Part shown: in pieces, positions 9,051 through 16,358 of the stretch
Layout of the letters: every line of letters begins with the position of its first letter
How positions within the stretch are numbered: position 1 is the stretch's first letter
From: Comamonas thiooxydans
Lineage (GTDB): Bacteria; Pseudomonadota; Gammaproteobacteria; Burkholderiales; Burkholderiaceae_C
Length of the DNA: 64,000 nt
NCBI RefSeq assembly: GCF_000964545.1
Contig: NZ_BBVD01000013.1
Location: 1-64,000 of the forward strand
Reading direction: 5' to 3'
Notes under the pieces: generated by a model
The model's input: only the letters and a program-made list of their open reading frames with translations
What the model was told of the DNA's origin: nothing
Databases searched by the model: none
Translations under genes and position numbers: made by a program

Positions 9051-10052
9051 TCAGTCCAGCGAAATATTCGCGTTCTTGATCACGGGCCCCCACTTGGCGC
9101 GCTCGGCTTCAAGATATTTGCCATAGGCCTGGGGCGTGCCGCCCATGATCTGGCCGCCGCTGCTTTCGATCATCTGGCGCAGAGACTTGTCGTTCTTGAG
9201 CGCTTCGTTGACGGCCTGGTTGAGCTTGACCACCACAGCGTCGGGCGTGCCGGCCGGCGCAATCATGCCCAGCCAGTTGTACGACTCGAAGCCCTTGACC
9301 CCGGCTTCGTCCAGCGTGGGCACCTCGGGCAGCAAGGCCAGACGGGTCTTGCTGGAGACGGCCAGGGCATTGATCTTTTTGGCCTTGATGGAGGGCAGAG
9401 CCGAGTAGCCCATCTCGAACATCATGGCCAGATGGCCGCCCATGAGGTCGGTGGCCGCCAGCGAGCCTCCCTTGTAGGGCACATGGGTCAGCTGGGTCTG
9501 GGTCTGATAGGCCAGCAGTTCGCCCGACAGATGGTGGGCACCGCCCACGCCCGAGGAGCCATAGGTCAGATCGCCGGGCTTGGCCTTGGCATGGGCCAGC
9601 AGTTGCTGCACGCTCTTGAAGGGCTGGTTGGGAGCGGTGGTCAGAAACAGGGGGGCCTGCTCGATGAGGATGATGGGCTTGAACGCCGTCTTGGCGTCAT
9701 AAGGCATCTTCTTCATCAGCATGGGGTTGGTGACCAGGGGGCCGGGCGAGCCGAAGCCGAAGGTGTGACCGTCGTTGGCCTTGGCGATGGCATCCGTGCC
9801 CGTCACGCCGCCGGCACCGCCGCGGTTGTCGATGATCACGGGCTGGCCCAGCACCTTGCCCAGCGAGTCGGCAATCAGGCGTGCGCGGGTATCGGCATAG
9901 CCGCCTGCCGCATAGGGCACGATGAGCTTGACGGTGCGGGTGGGCCAGGCTTCAGAGCCCTGGGCCAGGGCTGCAGAGGCGCCGCCCAGCAAGGCGGTAG
10001 CGGCGGCGGCGCAGGCAGTGGCGCGGAGCAAGGCGTTTCTACGGGAAATCAT
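9051..10052 (-). CDS. Bug/TctC family periplasmic binding protein
   Basis: A 333-aa receptor of the tripartite tricarboxylate family, very expanded in Burkholderiales. The N-terminus is an export signal (MISRRNALLRATACAAAATALLGG, then an ALAQ cleavage region). The mature part has the typical WPTRTVKLIVPYAAGG opening and DNRGGAGG loop. It binds small carboxylates in the periplasm. No TctA/TctB membrane partners are encoded nearby. Second gene of the sigma-54-driven operon. Confidence 0.88.
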   Translation of the reverse strand: MISRRNALLRATACAAAATALLGGASAALAQGSEAWPTRTVKLIVPYAAGGYADTRARLIADSLGKVLGQPVIIDNRGGAGGVTGTDAIAKANDGHTFGFGSPGPLVTNPMLMKKMPYDAKTAFKPIILIEQAPLFLTTAPNQPFKSVQQLLAHAKAKPGDLTYGSSGVGGAHHLSGELLAYQTQTQLTHVPYKGGSLAATDLMGGHLAMMFEMGYSALPSIKAKKINALAVSSKTRLALLPEVPTLDEAGVKGFESYNWLGMIAPAGTPDAVVVKLNQAVNEALKNDKSLRQMIESSGGQIMGGTPQAYGKYLEAERAKWGPVIKNANISLD

Positions 10053-10127
10053 GAATCAGGTCTCAGTATTCTTTTAAGGATCCAGCGTATATAGGGCATA
10101 CGCTGGATGCTATGTTTTTTGTGAAAC

Positions 10128-11102
10128 TCACTTTTCCTGCATATGAGCTGCCTTGACGATCTCGCCCAGGCGCTTGCGCTCGGCATCGGCAAATTTCACG
10201 AATTCCGCACGTGTGCCGCCGACCGGCTCGATGCCCAGCCCCTTGAGCTTCTCTACGGTGGCAGGTTCCTTCATGGCCTTGTCCACGGCGGCTGCCAGCT
10301 TGTCCAGAATGGAGGGTGGCGTGCCCTTGGGGGCATGAATGCCGGCCCAATGCGCGATCTGCAGATCGGCAAAGCCTTGCTCCACGGCAGTGGAGAGCTG
10401 GGGGTAGGCCGAGATGCGCTGGGTCCAGGTCGTGGCCAGAGGTTTGAACTTGCCCTCGTGAATGATGTGCGGCAGCGCGATGATGCTGGCTTCTGAAGTG
10501 CCTTCGACCTGGCCGCCGAGCACGGCCGTGGTGCTCTCCGAACCGCTCTTGTAGGGCACGGGCTGCAGCTTGGCGCCGTATTTCACATTCAGCATCTCGG
10601 CCACGAAGTGCGGCGTGCTGCCCGTGCCGGCGGTGGCAAAGTTGAAGCCGGCGCCCTTCTTGGAGGCTTCGACGAAGTCGCGCAGATTGTTATAGGGCGC
10701 GTTCTTGGGCACCACGATCACCGAAGGTGCGAGGCCAATCATCACCACGGGCTGCAGAGCATCGTCCTTGAAAGGCATGGTCTTCTTGATCATGCTGTTG
10801 GAGATGACGCCGGCCGCGCTGACCAGCAGGGTGTAGCCATCGGGCTGGGCCTTGGCCACGATATCGGCACCTACGGTGCCACCCGCGCCAGGACGATTGT
10901 CGATCACCACGGGCTGGCCAAGGATCTTGGAGGCGCCTTCGGCCGCCGATCTGGCCATCAAGTCATTGGCGCCGCCTGCGGAAAACGGCACAACGAGGCG
11001 AATCGGACGCGTGGGCCAGTCGGCGGCCTGGGCCAGGCCGGCTGTGCCCAGCACGGAAAGAGTCAAGGCCTGGGCAACAAGATTGCGACGGTTCAAAAAC
11101 AT
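10128..11102 (-). CDS. Bug/TctC family periplasmic binding protein
   Basis: A 324-aa paralogue of the preceding receptor (WPTRPIRLVVPFSAGG, DNRPGAGG) with a signal peptide ending near GLAQA. The start at 11102 is fixed by an AGGAGAT ribosome site 5 nt upstream; the frame extends 16 codons further without such a site. First gene of the leftward operon, with a -24/-12 promoter about 45-60 nt upstream of its start codon. The ligand is unknown; a methylcitrate-related or branched C4-C6 acid would fit the context. Confidence 0.88.
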   Translation of the reverse strand: MFLNRRNLVAQALTLSVLGTAGLAQAADWPTRPIRLVVPFSAGGANDLMARSAAEGASKILGQPVVIDNRPGAGGTVGADIVAKAQPDGYTLLVSAAGVISNSMIKKTMPFKDDALQPVVMIGLAPSVIVVPKNAPYNNLRDFVEASKKGAGFNFATAGTGSTPHFVAEMLNVKYGAKLQPVPYKSGSESTTAVLGGQVEGTSEASIIALPHIIHEGKFKPLATTWTQRISAYPQLSTAVEQGFADLQIAHWAGIHAPKGTPPSILDKLAAAVDKAMKEPATVEKLKGLGIEPVGGTRAEFVKFADAERKRLGEIVKAAHMQEK

Positions 11103-11146
11103 GGATATCTCCTGGATCCAAATCCCTATTGGTATGGCCCGATACC

Positions 11147-11161
11147 GCAAGCACTGTGCCA
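11147..11161 (-). promoter_or_regulatory. Sigma-54 (-24/-12) promoter of the tctC-tctC-lyase operon
   Basis: On the minus strand TGGCAC-AGTGC-TTGC matches the sigma-54 consensus TGGCAC-N5-TTGC exactly. It would start transcription roughly 30-35 nt before the tctC ATG at 11102. The divergent neighbour is a sigma-54-dependent activator and tandem palindromes lie 100-150 bp upstream, as expected for enhancer sites. Confidence 0.8.
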
Positions 11162-11259
11162 GGCGAATTTGGGGAAAACCCTCTGAATATCAAGTGTTTG
11201 AAATCATTGGGGTTTTTGTGATTCTGTGGACTAGCTGCCGGTAGCGGTGTATTGTTTGT

Positions 11260-11295
11260 ATTTCATTGATGAAATAATTGTTTTCATGAGTGAAA
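11260..11295. promoter_or_regulatory. Tandem palindromes, candidate PrpR enhancer sites
   Basis: ATTTCATTGATGAAAT (11260-11275) is a perfect 16-bp palindrome. TTTCA-TGAG-TGAAA (11282-11295) repeats the same half-site 22 bp on. The pair lies about 110-150 bp upstream of the sigma-54 promoter of the divergent operon and overlaps the prpR start, so activation of tctC and autoregulation of prpR are both plausible. Confidence 0.65.
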
Positions 11296-13295
11296 TAGAT
11301 GCGATATCGAACGATGGCATCAAACGGATGCCAGCAGCCGGCCAGCCGCATTTGCCGCACATCGTCACCGTAGGCCGCTACCGTGTGGGGCGGGTGCTGG
11401 AGCGGCTGGCACAGCCCTGGTCGGGTGAGGCCAGGTTCTCGCATATCTCGGCCTCCTTCGATGATGCGGTGGCCCAGGTGCAGGCGCTCAATCTGCGCCA
11501 GCCCATCGATGCCCTGGTGGGGGCGGGAGCCAGTGGAGCCTGGATTCGAGAGCGCGTGGACATTCCGCTGGCCATGGTAGAAGTACGTGGCCTGGATTTG
11601 CTGCAGGCGCTGCGCCAGGCCAAGTTGCAGACCACGGAAGAGGCTCCGCGCGTGGGCCTGGTCAACTTCGAGGTGCCGTCGCCCGTGGTGGCCCAGTTCG
11701 ACAGCCTGTTCGGCCTGGGTCTGGTCCAGATCGCCTATCAAGGTCCGCATGACGCGCCGGCCTGCGTGCAGAAACTCAAGGCGTCGGGCGTTGGTGCCGT
11801 GGTGGCGCCGGGCCTGGTGGCCGATCTGGCAGAGCAGGCGGGCATGGCCAGCGTGTTGCTGTATTCCGATATTTCGGTGCGTCAGGCACTCAGCGACGCC
11901 ATGCTGCTGGCCCGTCATCGACGTGCCGAGCGCGACCGGCATCAACGGCTGGAAACCGTGTTGCACCAGTTGCAGGACGGTGTGGTGGCCGTGGACGAGC
12001 GTGGCCGTATTTGCGCGCTGAACCCTCGCATGGCCGCTTTGCTCGGTGCCCCGGTCGAGGCCTTGCACGGCCGCATGCTGGAGGAGGTGGCTCCGGCCCT
12101 GGGCACGGCCCGGGCACTGGCGGGTGAGGAGGGGGGAGAAGAGGTGGTGCAACTGGCCTTGCGTACCCTGGTGGTGCGACGTGCGCCAATTGTGGAGAAC
12201 GGGCTGGTGACCGGCGCTTTGCTGGTCTGCCGCGATCCAGCCGTCATCCAGCGGGCCGATCGCAGCCTGCGCGCCAATCAGCGGCAAAGAGCCGCCGGTG
12301 TACGCTGGCGCATTGAGGACTATCTGGGCAGCAGCCCCGCTGCACAGCGCGTGCGACTGCTGGCCAGGCAGTACGCGAACAGCGATGCGACGGTGTTGAT
12401 CCTGGGTGAAAGCGGGACCGGCAAGGAGCTGGTGGCGCAGGGTATCCACAGTGCAGGACGGCGTGCGGCACAGCCATTTCTGGCCGTCAACTGTGCGGCG
12501 CTCAGTGAAAGCCTGCTGGAGAGCGAGCTTTTCGGTTACGAGGAAGGCGCTTTTACCGGGGCCAGGCGCGGCGGCAAGACCGGGCTGATCGAGGCAGCGC
12601 ATACCGGGACCCTGTTTCTCGATGAAATTGGCGACATGCCGCTGGCGCTGCAATCGCGACTGCTGCGCGTGCTCCAGGAACGCGAGGTATTGCGCGTAGG
12701 TTCCACCACGCCGATTCCCGTGGATGTGCGCGTGATTGCCGCCACCCATGCGGATCTGGCGGATCAGGTGGAGCGGGGTCAGTTCCGGCGCGATCTCTAC
12801 TACCGGCTGGCGGTGCTGCGCCTGAGCACGCCTTCGCTGCAAATGCGAGGTGGTGCCGATGTTGCTGAACTGGGCCGCGCCATGCTGGCTCAGCGTCTGA
12901 ACGCTGCAAGCGGGTTGCCCCGCGCACTGCATGACAGAGTGGAGCAGCAGCTTGATGCACTGCTGGCCAGGGCTGCGGCGCATGACTGGCCCGGTAATGT
13001 CCGTGAACTGGACAACTGGGTGGAGCGCCTGCTGGCCTGCAGCGACTATCTGGACTCAGGCCGGGGTGGCCTTCTGGATATGGCGCGCTTGCTTGAAGTC
13101 TTCCCGGAGTGCGCCGACGGCCTGGCTCTGGCCGAGCCTGCTGCGGCCCGGCAGGCACAGCTCAGGGACGCGGGTCGCCTTGCCGAGCAGAAGCGATTGC
13201 GCGAGGTGCTGGAGTCGGTCGGGGGTGATCAGCGCCAGGCCTGTGAAATTCTCGGCATCAGCCGGGCCACTCTGTGGCGGCGCATGAAGGCTTAG
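11286..13295 (+). CDS. prpR: Sigma-54-dependent PrpR-like transcriptional activator
   Basis: A 669-aa enhancer-binding protein. Order of domains: PrpR N-terminal sensor (about 25-195), PAS-like region (about 210-320), AAA+ domain (about 340-575) with Walker A GESGTGKE, the sigma-54 contact loop GAFTGAR and Walker B GTLFLDEIGD, then a Fis-type HTH at the C-terminus (DQRQACEILGISRATLWRR). PrpR of enterobacteria responds to 2-methylcitrate. Here the nearest sigma-54 promoter belongs to the divergent tctC operon, not prpC. ATG 11286 and GTG 11247 are both possible starts; neither has a strong ribosome site. Confidence 0.88.
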   Translation: MSEIDAISNDGIKRMPAAGQPHLPHIVTVGRYRVGRVLERLAQPWSGEARFSHISASFDDAVAQVQALNLRQPIDALVGAGASGAWIRERVDIPLAMVEVRGLDLLQALRQAKLQTTEEAPRVGLVNFEVPSPVVAQFDSLFGLGLVQIAYQGPHDAPACVQKLKASGVGAVVAPGLVADLAEQAGMASVLLYSDISVRQALSDAMLLARHRRAERDRHQRLETVLHQLQDGVVAVDERGRICALNPRMAALLGAPVEALHGRMLEEVAPALGTARALAGEEGGEEVVQLALRTLVVRRAPIVENGLVTGALLVCRDPAVIQRADRSLRANQRQRAAGVRWRIEDYLGSSPAAQRVRLLARQYANSDATVLILGESGTGKELVAQGIHSAGRRAAQPFLAVNCAALSESLLESELFGYEEGAFTGARRGGKTGLIEAAHTGTLFLDEIGDMPLALQSRLLRVLQEREVLRVGSTTPIPVDVRVIAATHADLADQVERGQFRRDLYYRLAVLRLSTPSLQMRGGADVAELGRAMLAQRLNAASGLPRALHDRVEQQLDALLARAAAHDWPGNVRELDNWVERLLACSDYLDSGRGGLLDMARLLEVFPECADGLALAEPAAARQAQLRDAGRLAEQKRLREVLESVGGDQRQACEILGISRATLWRRMKA

Positions 13296-13526
13296 CGGCG
13301 TTGCAGCGTGAGGTCCGCCATACGTATGATTTCGGCCAATATCGCGAGTGCATGGCGTGAATTGCGGCAACCGGCGCAACAATCACCAGCAAGCGGAGGT
13401 TGGGCTGTGCCTGGGGCTTTCTCGGTGTGAAAGACTGCAGGCTCCGCTGTCTGGTGAGCCGGGTCGAGGCTGGTGCCACAGCCGGGCCTGATGTTTTATC
13501 GATTGAGATCGGGAGAGAGACGGGTT

Positions 13527-14474
13527 ATGTCCGACGTGAGCGAGCTTGAGAACGAGAGTGCGGTCTATAGAACCTTGCTGGAGTCCACCAAGGCCATTCC
13601 CTGGAAGATCGACTGGGCGACCATGAAGTTCGCCTATATCGGCCCTCAGATCGAGAGCCTGCTTGGCTGGAGCCGTGAAAGCTGGGTCAGTGTCGAAGAC
13701 TGGGCCATGCGCATGCACCCCGAGGACCGCGAATATGTGGTGAATTTCTGCGTGAGCCAGTCCCAGGCCGGCGTGGACCATGAGGCTGACTATCGCGCGC
13801 TGACCAAGGACAACGGCTATGTCTGGATTCGCGATGTGGTCCATGTGGTGCGCAATGCGCAAGGCGAGGCCGAAGCGCTGATCGGCTTCATGTTCGACAT
13901 CAGTGAACGCAAAAAGACCGAGGAAAGGCTGCTGAGTCTGCAGAAGGAGCTGGAAGTGCTCTCCTTCAAGGATGGCTTGACCAGCATTGCCAACCGGCGC
14001 TGCTTCGATACCAGCTTCGAGCAGGAATGGGAGCGCACGCGCAGCGATGGCAAGCCCCTGTCCATGCTGCTGTTCGATGTCGACTTCTTCAAGCAATACA
14101 ACGATTTGTACGGTCATATCCAGGGCGACAAATGTCTGGTGGATATTGCCCAGACCCTGAGCCTGGCGCTGGACGGACAGCGTGACCTGGTGGCGCGTTA
14201 CGGTGGCGAGGAGTTTGTGGTGCTGCTGCCCGAAGCCGATGCCGAAACTGCGCAAAAAGTGGCCGAGCGCTGCCAGCGCCTGATCCAGAAGCAGTCCATC
14301 GTGCATGCGCTGTCGCCCCATGGCAGGCGGGTCACCATGAGCATTGGTGCGGGCACGGTGCTGCCGGCAGAGCATGATCGACCTGCCGGCTTTATCGAAG
14401 CCGTGGACCGGCAGCTCTATGCGGCCAAGAACAAAGGCCGCCACCGGATTGAAAGCGTCATCTTGAGCGCTTGA
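13527..14474 (+). CDS. PAS-GGDEF diguanylate cyclase
   Basis: A 315-aa cytoplasmic protein. Residues about 10-135 form a PAS fold ending in a PAC-like MFDISERKKTEERL, then a coiled linker, then a GGDEF domain (about 150-312) with an intact active site RYGGEEF. It should make cyclic di-GMP. The product-inhibition motif RxxD five residues before GGEEF is absent. There is no membrane segment. The start at 13527 follows GGGAGAGAGACGGG. It stands alone between prpR and convergent prpF. Confidence 0.9.
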   Translation: MSDVSELENESAVYRTLLESTKAIPWKIDWATMKFAYIGPQIESLLGWSRESWVSVEDWAMRMHPEDREYVVNFCVSQSQAGVDHEADYRALTKDNGYVWIRDVVHVVRNAQGEAEALIGFMFDISERKKTEERLLSLQKELEVLSFKDGLTSIANRRCFDTSFEQEWERTRSDGKPLSMLLFDVDFFKQYNDLYGHIQGDKCLVDIAQTLSLALDGQRDLVARYGGEEFVVLLPEADAETAQKVAERCQRLIQKQSIVHALSPHGRRVTMSIGAGTVLPAEHDRPAGFIEAVDRQLYAAKNKGRHRIESVILSA

Positions 14475-14475
14475 A

Positions 14476-14513
14476 CCCTGCCCAGGCCTGCGTGCGGCAG
14501 GCGCCCGGCAGGG
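14476..14513. other. Nested hairpin between convergent genes
   Basis: CCCTGCC/GGCAGGG (14476-14482, 14507-14513) encloses GCCTGC/GCAGGC. It separates the ends of the cyclase and prpF. No T-run follows on either strand, so it is not a classical terminator. Confidence 0.35.
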
Positions 14514-14525
14514 CAATACCCGGTG

Positions 14526-15719
14526 TCAGGCCTTCAGCACTTCGCACGGCACCCGTACCCAGCCTTCCATCAGAATGCGGGCACTGCGGCTCATCAAGGC
14601 CCTGGTGACCTGCCATTGACCCTGGTCGCTCCTGGCTTCGGCCCCCACACGCAGGGTGCCGCTGGGATGGCCGAAGCGTACGGACTGGCGCTCGCCGCCG
14701 CCCGCCGCCAGATTGACCAGCGTGCCTGGAATGGCGGCAGCCGTGCCTATGGCGACGGCTGCCGTGCCCATCATGGCGTGGTGCAGCTTGCCCATGGAAA
14801 GCGCCCGCACCAGGAGATCGATATCTTTGGCGGCAATCGCTTTGCCGCTGGAGGCTGTGTAGCTTTGCGCGGGAGCCACAAAGCCTATCTTGGGCGTGTG
14901 CTGGCGTGTGGCAGCTTCACCCAGATCCTTGATCAGGCCCATCCTGAGTGCGCCATGGGCGCGGATGGCTTCGAACCTGGCCAGGGCGGGGCCATCGCTG
15001 TTGATAGCATCCTGCAGTTCGCAGCCGGTATAGCCCAGCTCTCTGGCATCGAGAAAGATGGTCGGAATGCCGGCATTGATGAGGGTCGCGCAAAAGCGGC
15101 CGACGCCGGGCACATCCAGCTCGTCGCTGACATTGCCGGTGGGAAACATGGCAGCTCCGTCCTCACCTTCATCGGCGGGGTCTAGGAACTCCAGGGCCAC
15201 TTCGGCAGCGGCAAAGGTCACGCCGTCAAGTTCGAAGTCCCCGGTTTCCTGCACCTGACCATCGCGAATCTGCACATGGTTGATGATGGTCTTGCCGATA
15301 TTCGCCTGCCAGATGCGAATGACGGCCACGCCGTTGTGCGGAATGCGCTCGGCCGGAATCAGCCCCATGTGAATGGCGCAGGGGCCGACGGCAGCGCTCA
15401 GGTTGCCGCAGTTGCCGCTCCAGTCCACAAAAGGCTGATCGATGGACACCTGGCCGAACAGATAGTCCACATCGTGATCGGCGCTTGTGCTCTGGCTGAG
15501 GATCACGCCTTTGCTGGTGGAGGATGATGCATTGCCCATGCCGTCAATCTGTTTGCCATAAGGGTCGGGGCTACCCAGAGTGCGCAGAAAGATGGCGTCG
15601 CGAACAGGGCCGGGCTGCCGGGCCGCTTCGGGCAGATCCTGCAGCTTGAAGAACACACCTTTGCTGGTGCCTCCGCGCATATAGGTGGCGGGAATGCGGA
15701 TTTGCGAAGTGAGGGACAT
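14526..15719 (-). CDS. prpF: 2-methylaconitate cis-trans isomerase PrpF
   Basis: A 397-aa protein of the PrpF/AcnD-accessory family (diaminopimelate-epimerase fold). It begins with the conserved IRIPATYMRGGTSKGVFF and has a second conserved stretch DWSGNCGNLSAAVGP. It isomerises the 2-methylaconitate isomer made by AcnD so that aconitase can complete the methylcitrate cycle. Last gene of the leftward prp operon. A 34-bp inverted repeat separates it from the preceding gene. The start is placed at ATG 15719 rather than the upstream in-frame codon. Confidence 0.93.
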   Translation of the reverse strand: MSLTSQIRIPATYMRGGTSKGVFFKLQDLPEAARQPGPVRDAIFLRTLGSPDPYGKQIDGMGNASSSTSKGVILSQSTSADHDVDYLFGQVSIDQPFVDWSGNCGNLSAAVGPCAIHMGLIPAERIPHNGVAVIRIWQANIGKTIINHVQIRDGQVQETGDFELDGVTFAAAEVALEFLDPADEGEDGAAMFPTGNVSDELDVPGVGRFCATLINAGIPTIFLDARELGYTGCELQDAINSDGPALARFEAIRAHGALRMGLIKDLGEAATRQHTPKIGFVAPAQSYTASSGKAIAAKDIDLLVRALSMGKLHHAMMGTAAVAIGTAAAIPGTLVNLAAGGGERQSVRFGHPSGTLRVGAEARSDQGQWQVTRALMSRSARILMEGWVRVPCEVLKA

Positions 15720-15740
15720 GGAATGGCAAACAAACAAGGT

Positions 15741-15774
15741 ATTCAAGGCTCAAGCCAGGGCTTGAGCCTTGAAT
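15741..15774. repeat. Perfect 16-bp-arm inverted repeat between thpR-like gene and prpF
   Basis: ATTCAAGGCTCAAGCC (15741-15756) and GGCTTGAGCCTTGAAT (15759-15774) are exact reverse complements separated by 2 nt. In the leftward transcript the hairpin starts at the stop codon of the RNA-ligase-like gene and is followed by a U-rich TTGTTTGTTTG. It could act as a partial terminator, an attenuator or an RNA-processing site that tunes prpF relative to acnD. Confidence 0.8.
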
Positions 15775-16349
15775 CAGTGAAACAGATGTAGCTGTTGAGG
15801 ACGAGGCGGAGAGCCGGAAGCCAATGGCCAGCGATGCAGCACCTGGTAGCGTAACTGCTTGCCTGTGCCGGTTCGCTCGACCAGCTGGATCTCATCGATC
15901 AGCCAGTCGACGGGATCGATACGCCGAGTGGGCAGGGCATGTAGAGCTCTGTAGCTGATGGTGATATGCGGTCTATGGCCGCCATCCTTGAAACCGTGGG
16001 ATTTCAACTCGGTCTGCAGCGTTGTCAGCAGGTGGTTGAAAGGCTCTGGACGTCCGCGGGTTAGCAAAGACCAGTGAATGCGCTCGCCCTCCTCACCGCG
16101 AATGCGGTTGAAGCTGAGCTCGAAGGCCTTCAGCTGCGCCGCTTGCACTGCATTGCCTGCGGCCAGCAAGGCGAGCAGTGCCTCTTGCCCGGAGTCAAAA
16201 GGGCCACACCAGGTTTGGTGCCAGTTATCTGGAGAGAACATGCGCTCGCCCAGGTCCTTATCAAGGCCCAAGGCGCTGATCCGGGCACGCAGGCGATGAC
16301 GTTCCGGGCTTTGGGGCTGGGTGGCAATCAGCATGCGTGCCTGGCTCAT
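15774..16349 (-). CDS. 2H phosphoesterase / 2'-5' RNA ligase family protein (ThpR-like)
   Basis: A 191-aa protein with the two HxTx motifs that define the 2H superfamily: HQTW near residue 44 and HITI near residue 127. ThpR proteins hydrolyse 2',3'-cyclic phosphates on RNA. The gene lies between acnD and prpF with a 9-nt gap from acnD, so it is transcribed with the methylcitrate genes although no role there is known. Confidence 0.82.
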   Translation of the reverse strand: MSQARMLIATQPQSPERHRLRARISALGLDKDLGERMFSPDNWHQTWCGPFDSGQEALLALLAAGNAVQAAQLKAFELSFNRIRGEEGERIHWSLLTRGRPEPFNHLLTTLQTELKSHGFKDGGHRPHITISYRALHALPTRRIDPVDWLIDEIQLVERTGTGKQLRYQVLHRWPLASGSPPRPQQLHLFH

Positions 16350-16358
16350 AGCTGCTCC

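Noticed and set aside
11190..12983. Long antisense frame over prpR
   Set aside because: Composition rich in His, Gln and Arg with no domain; mirrors the third-position GC of prpR.
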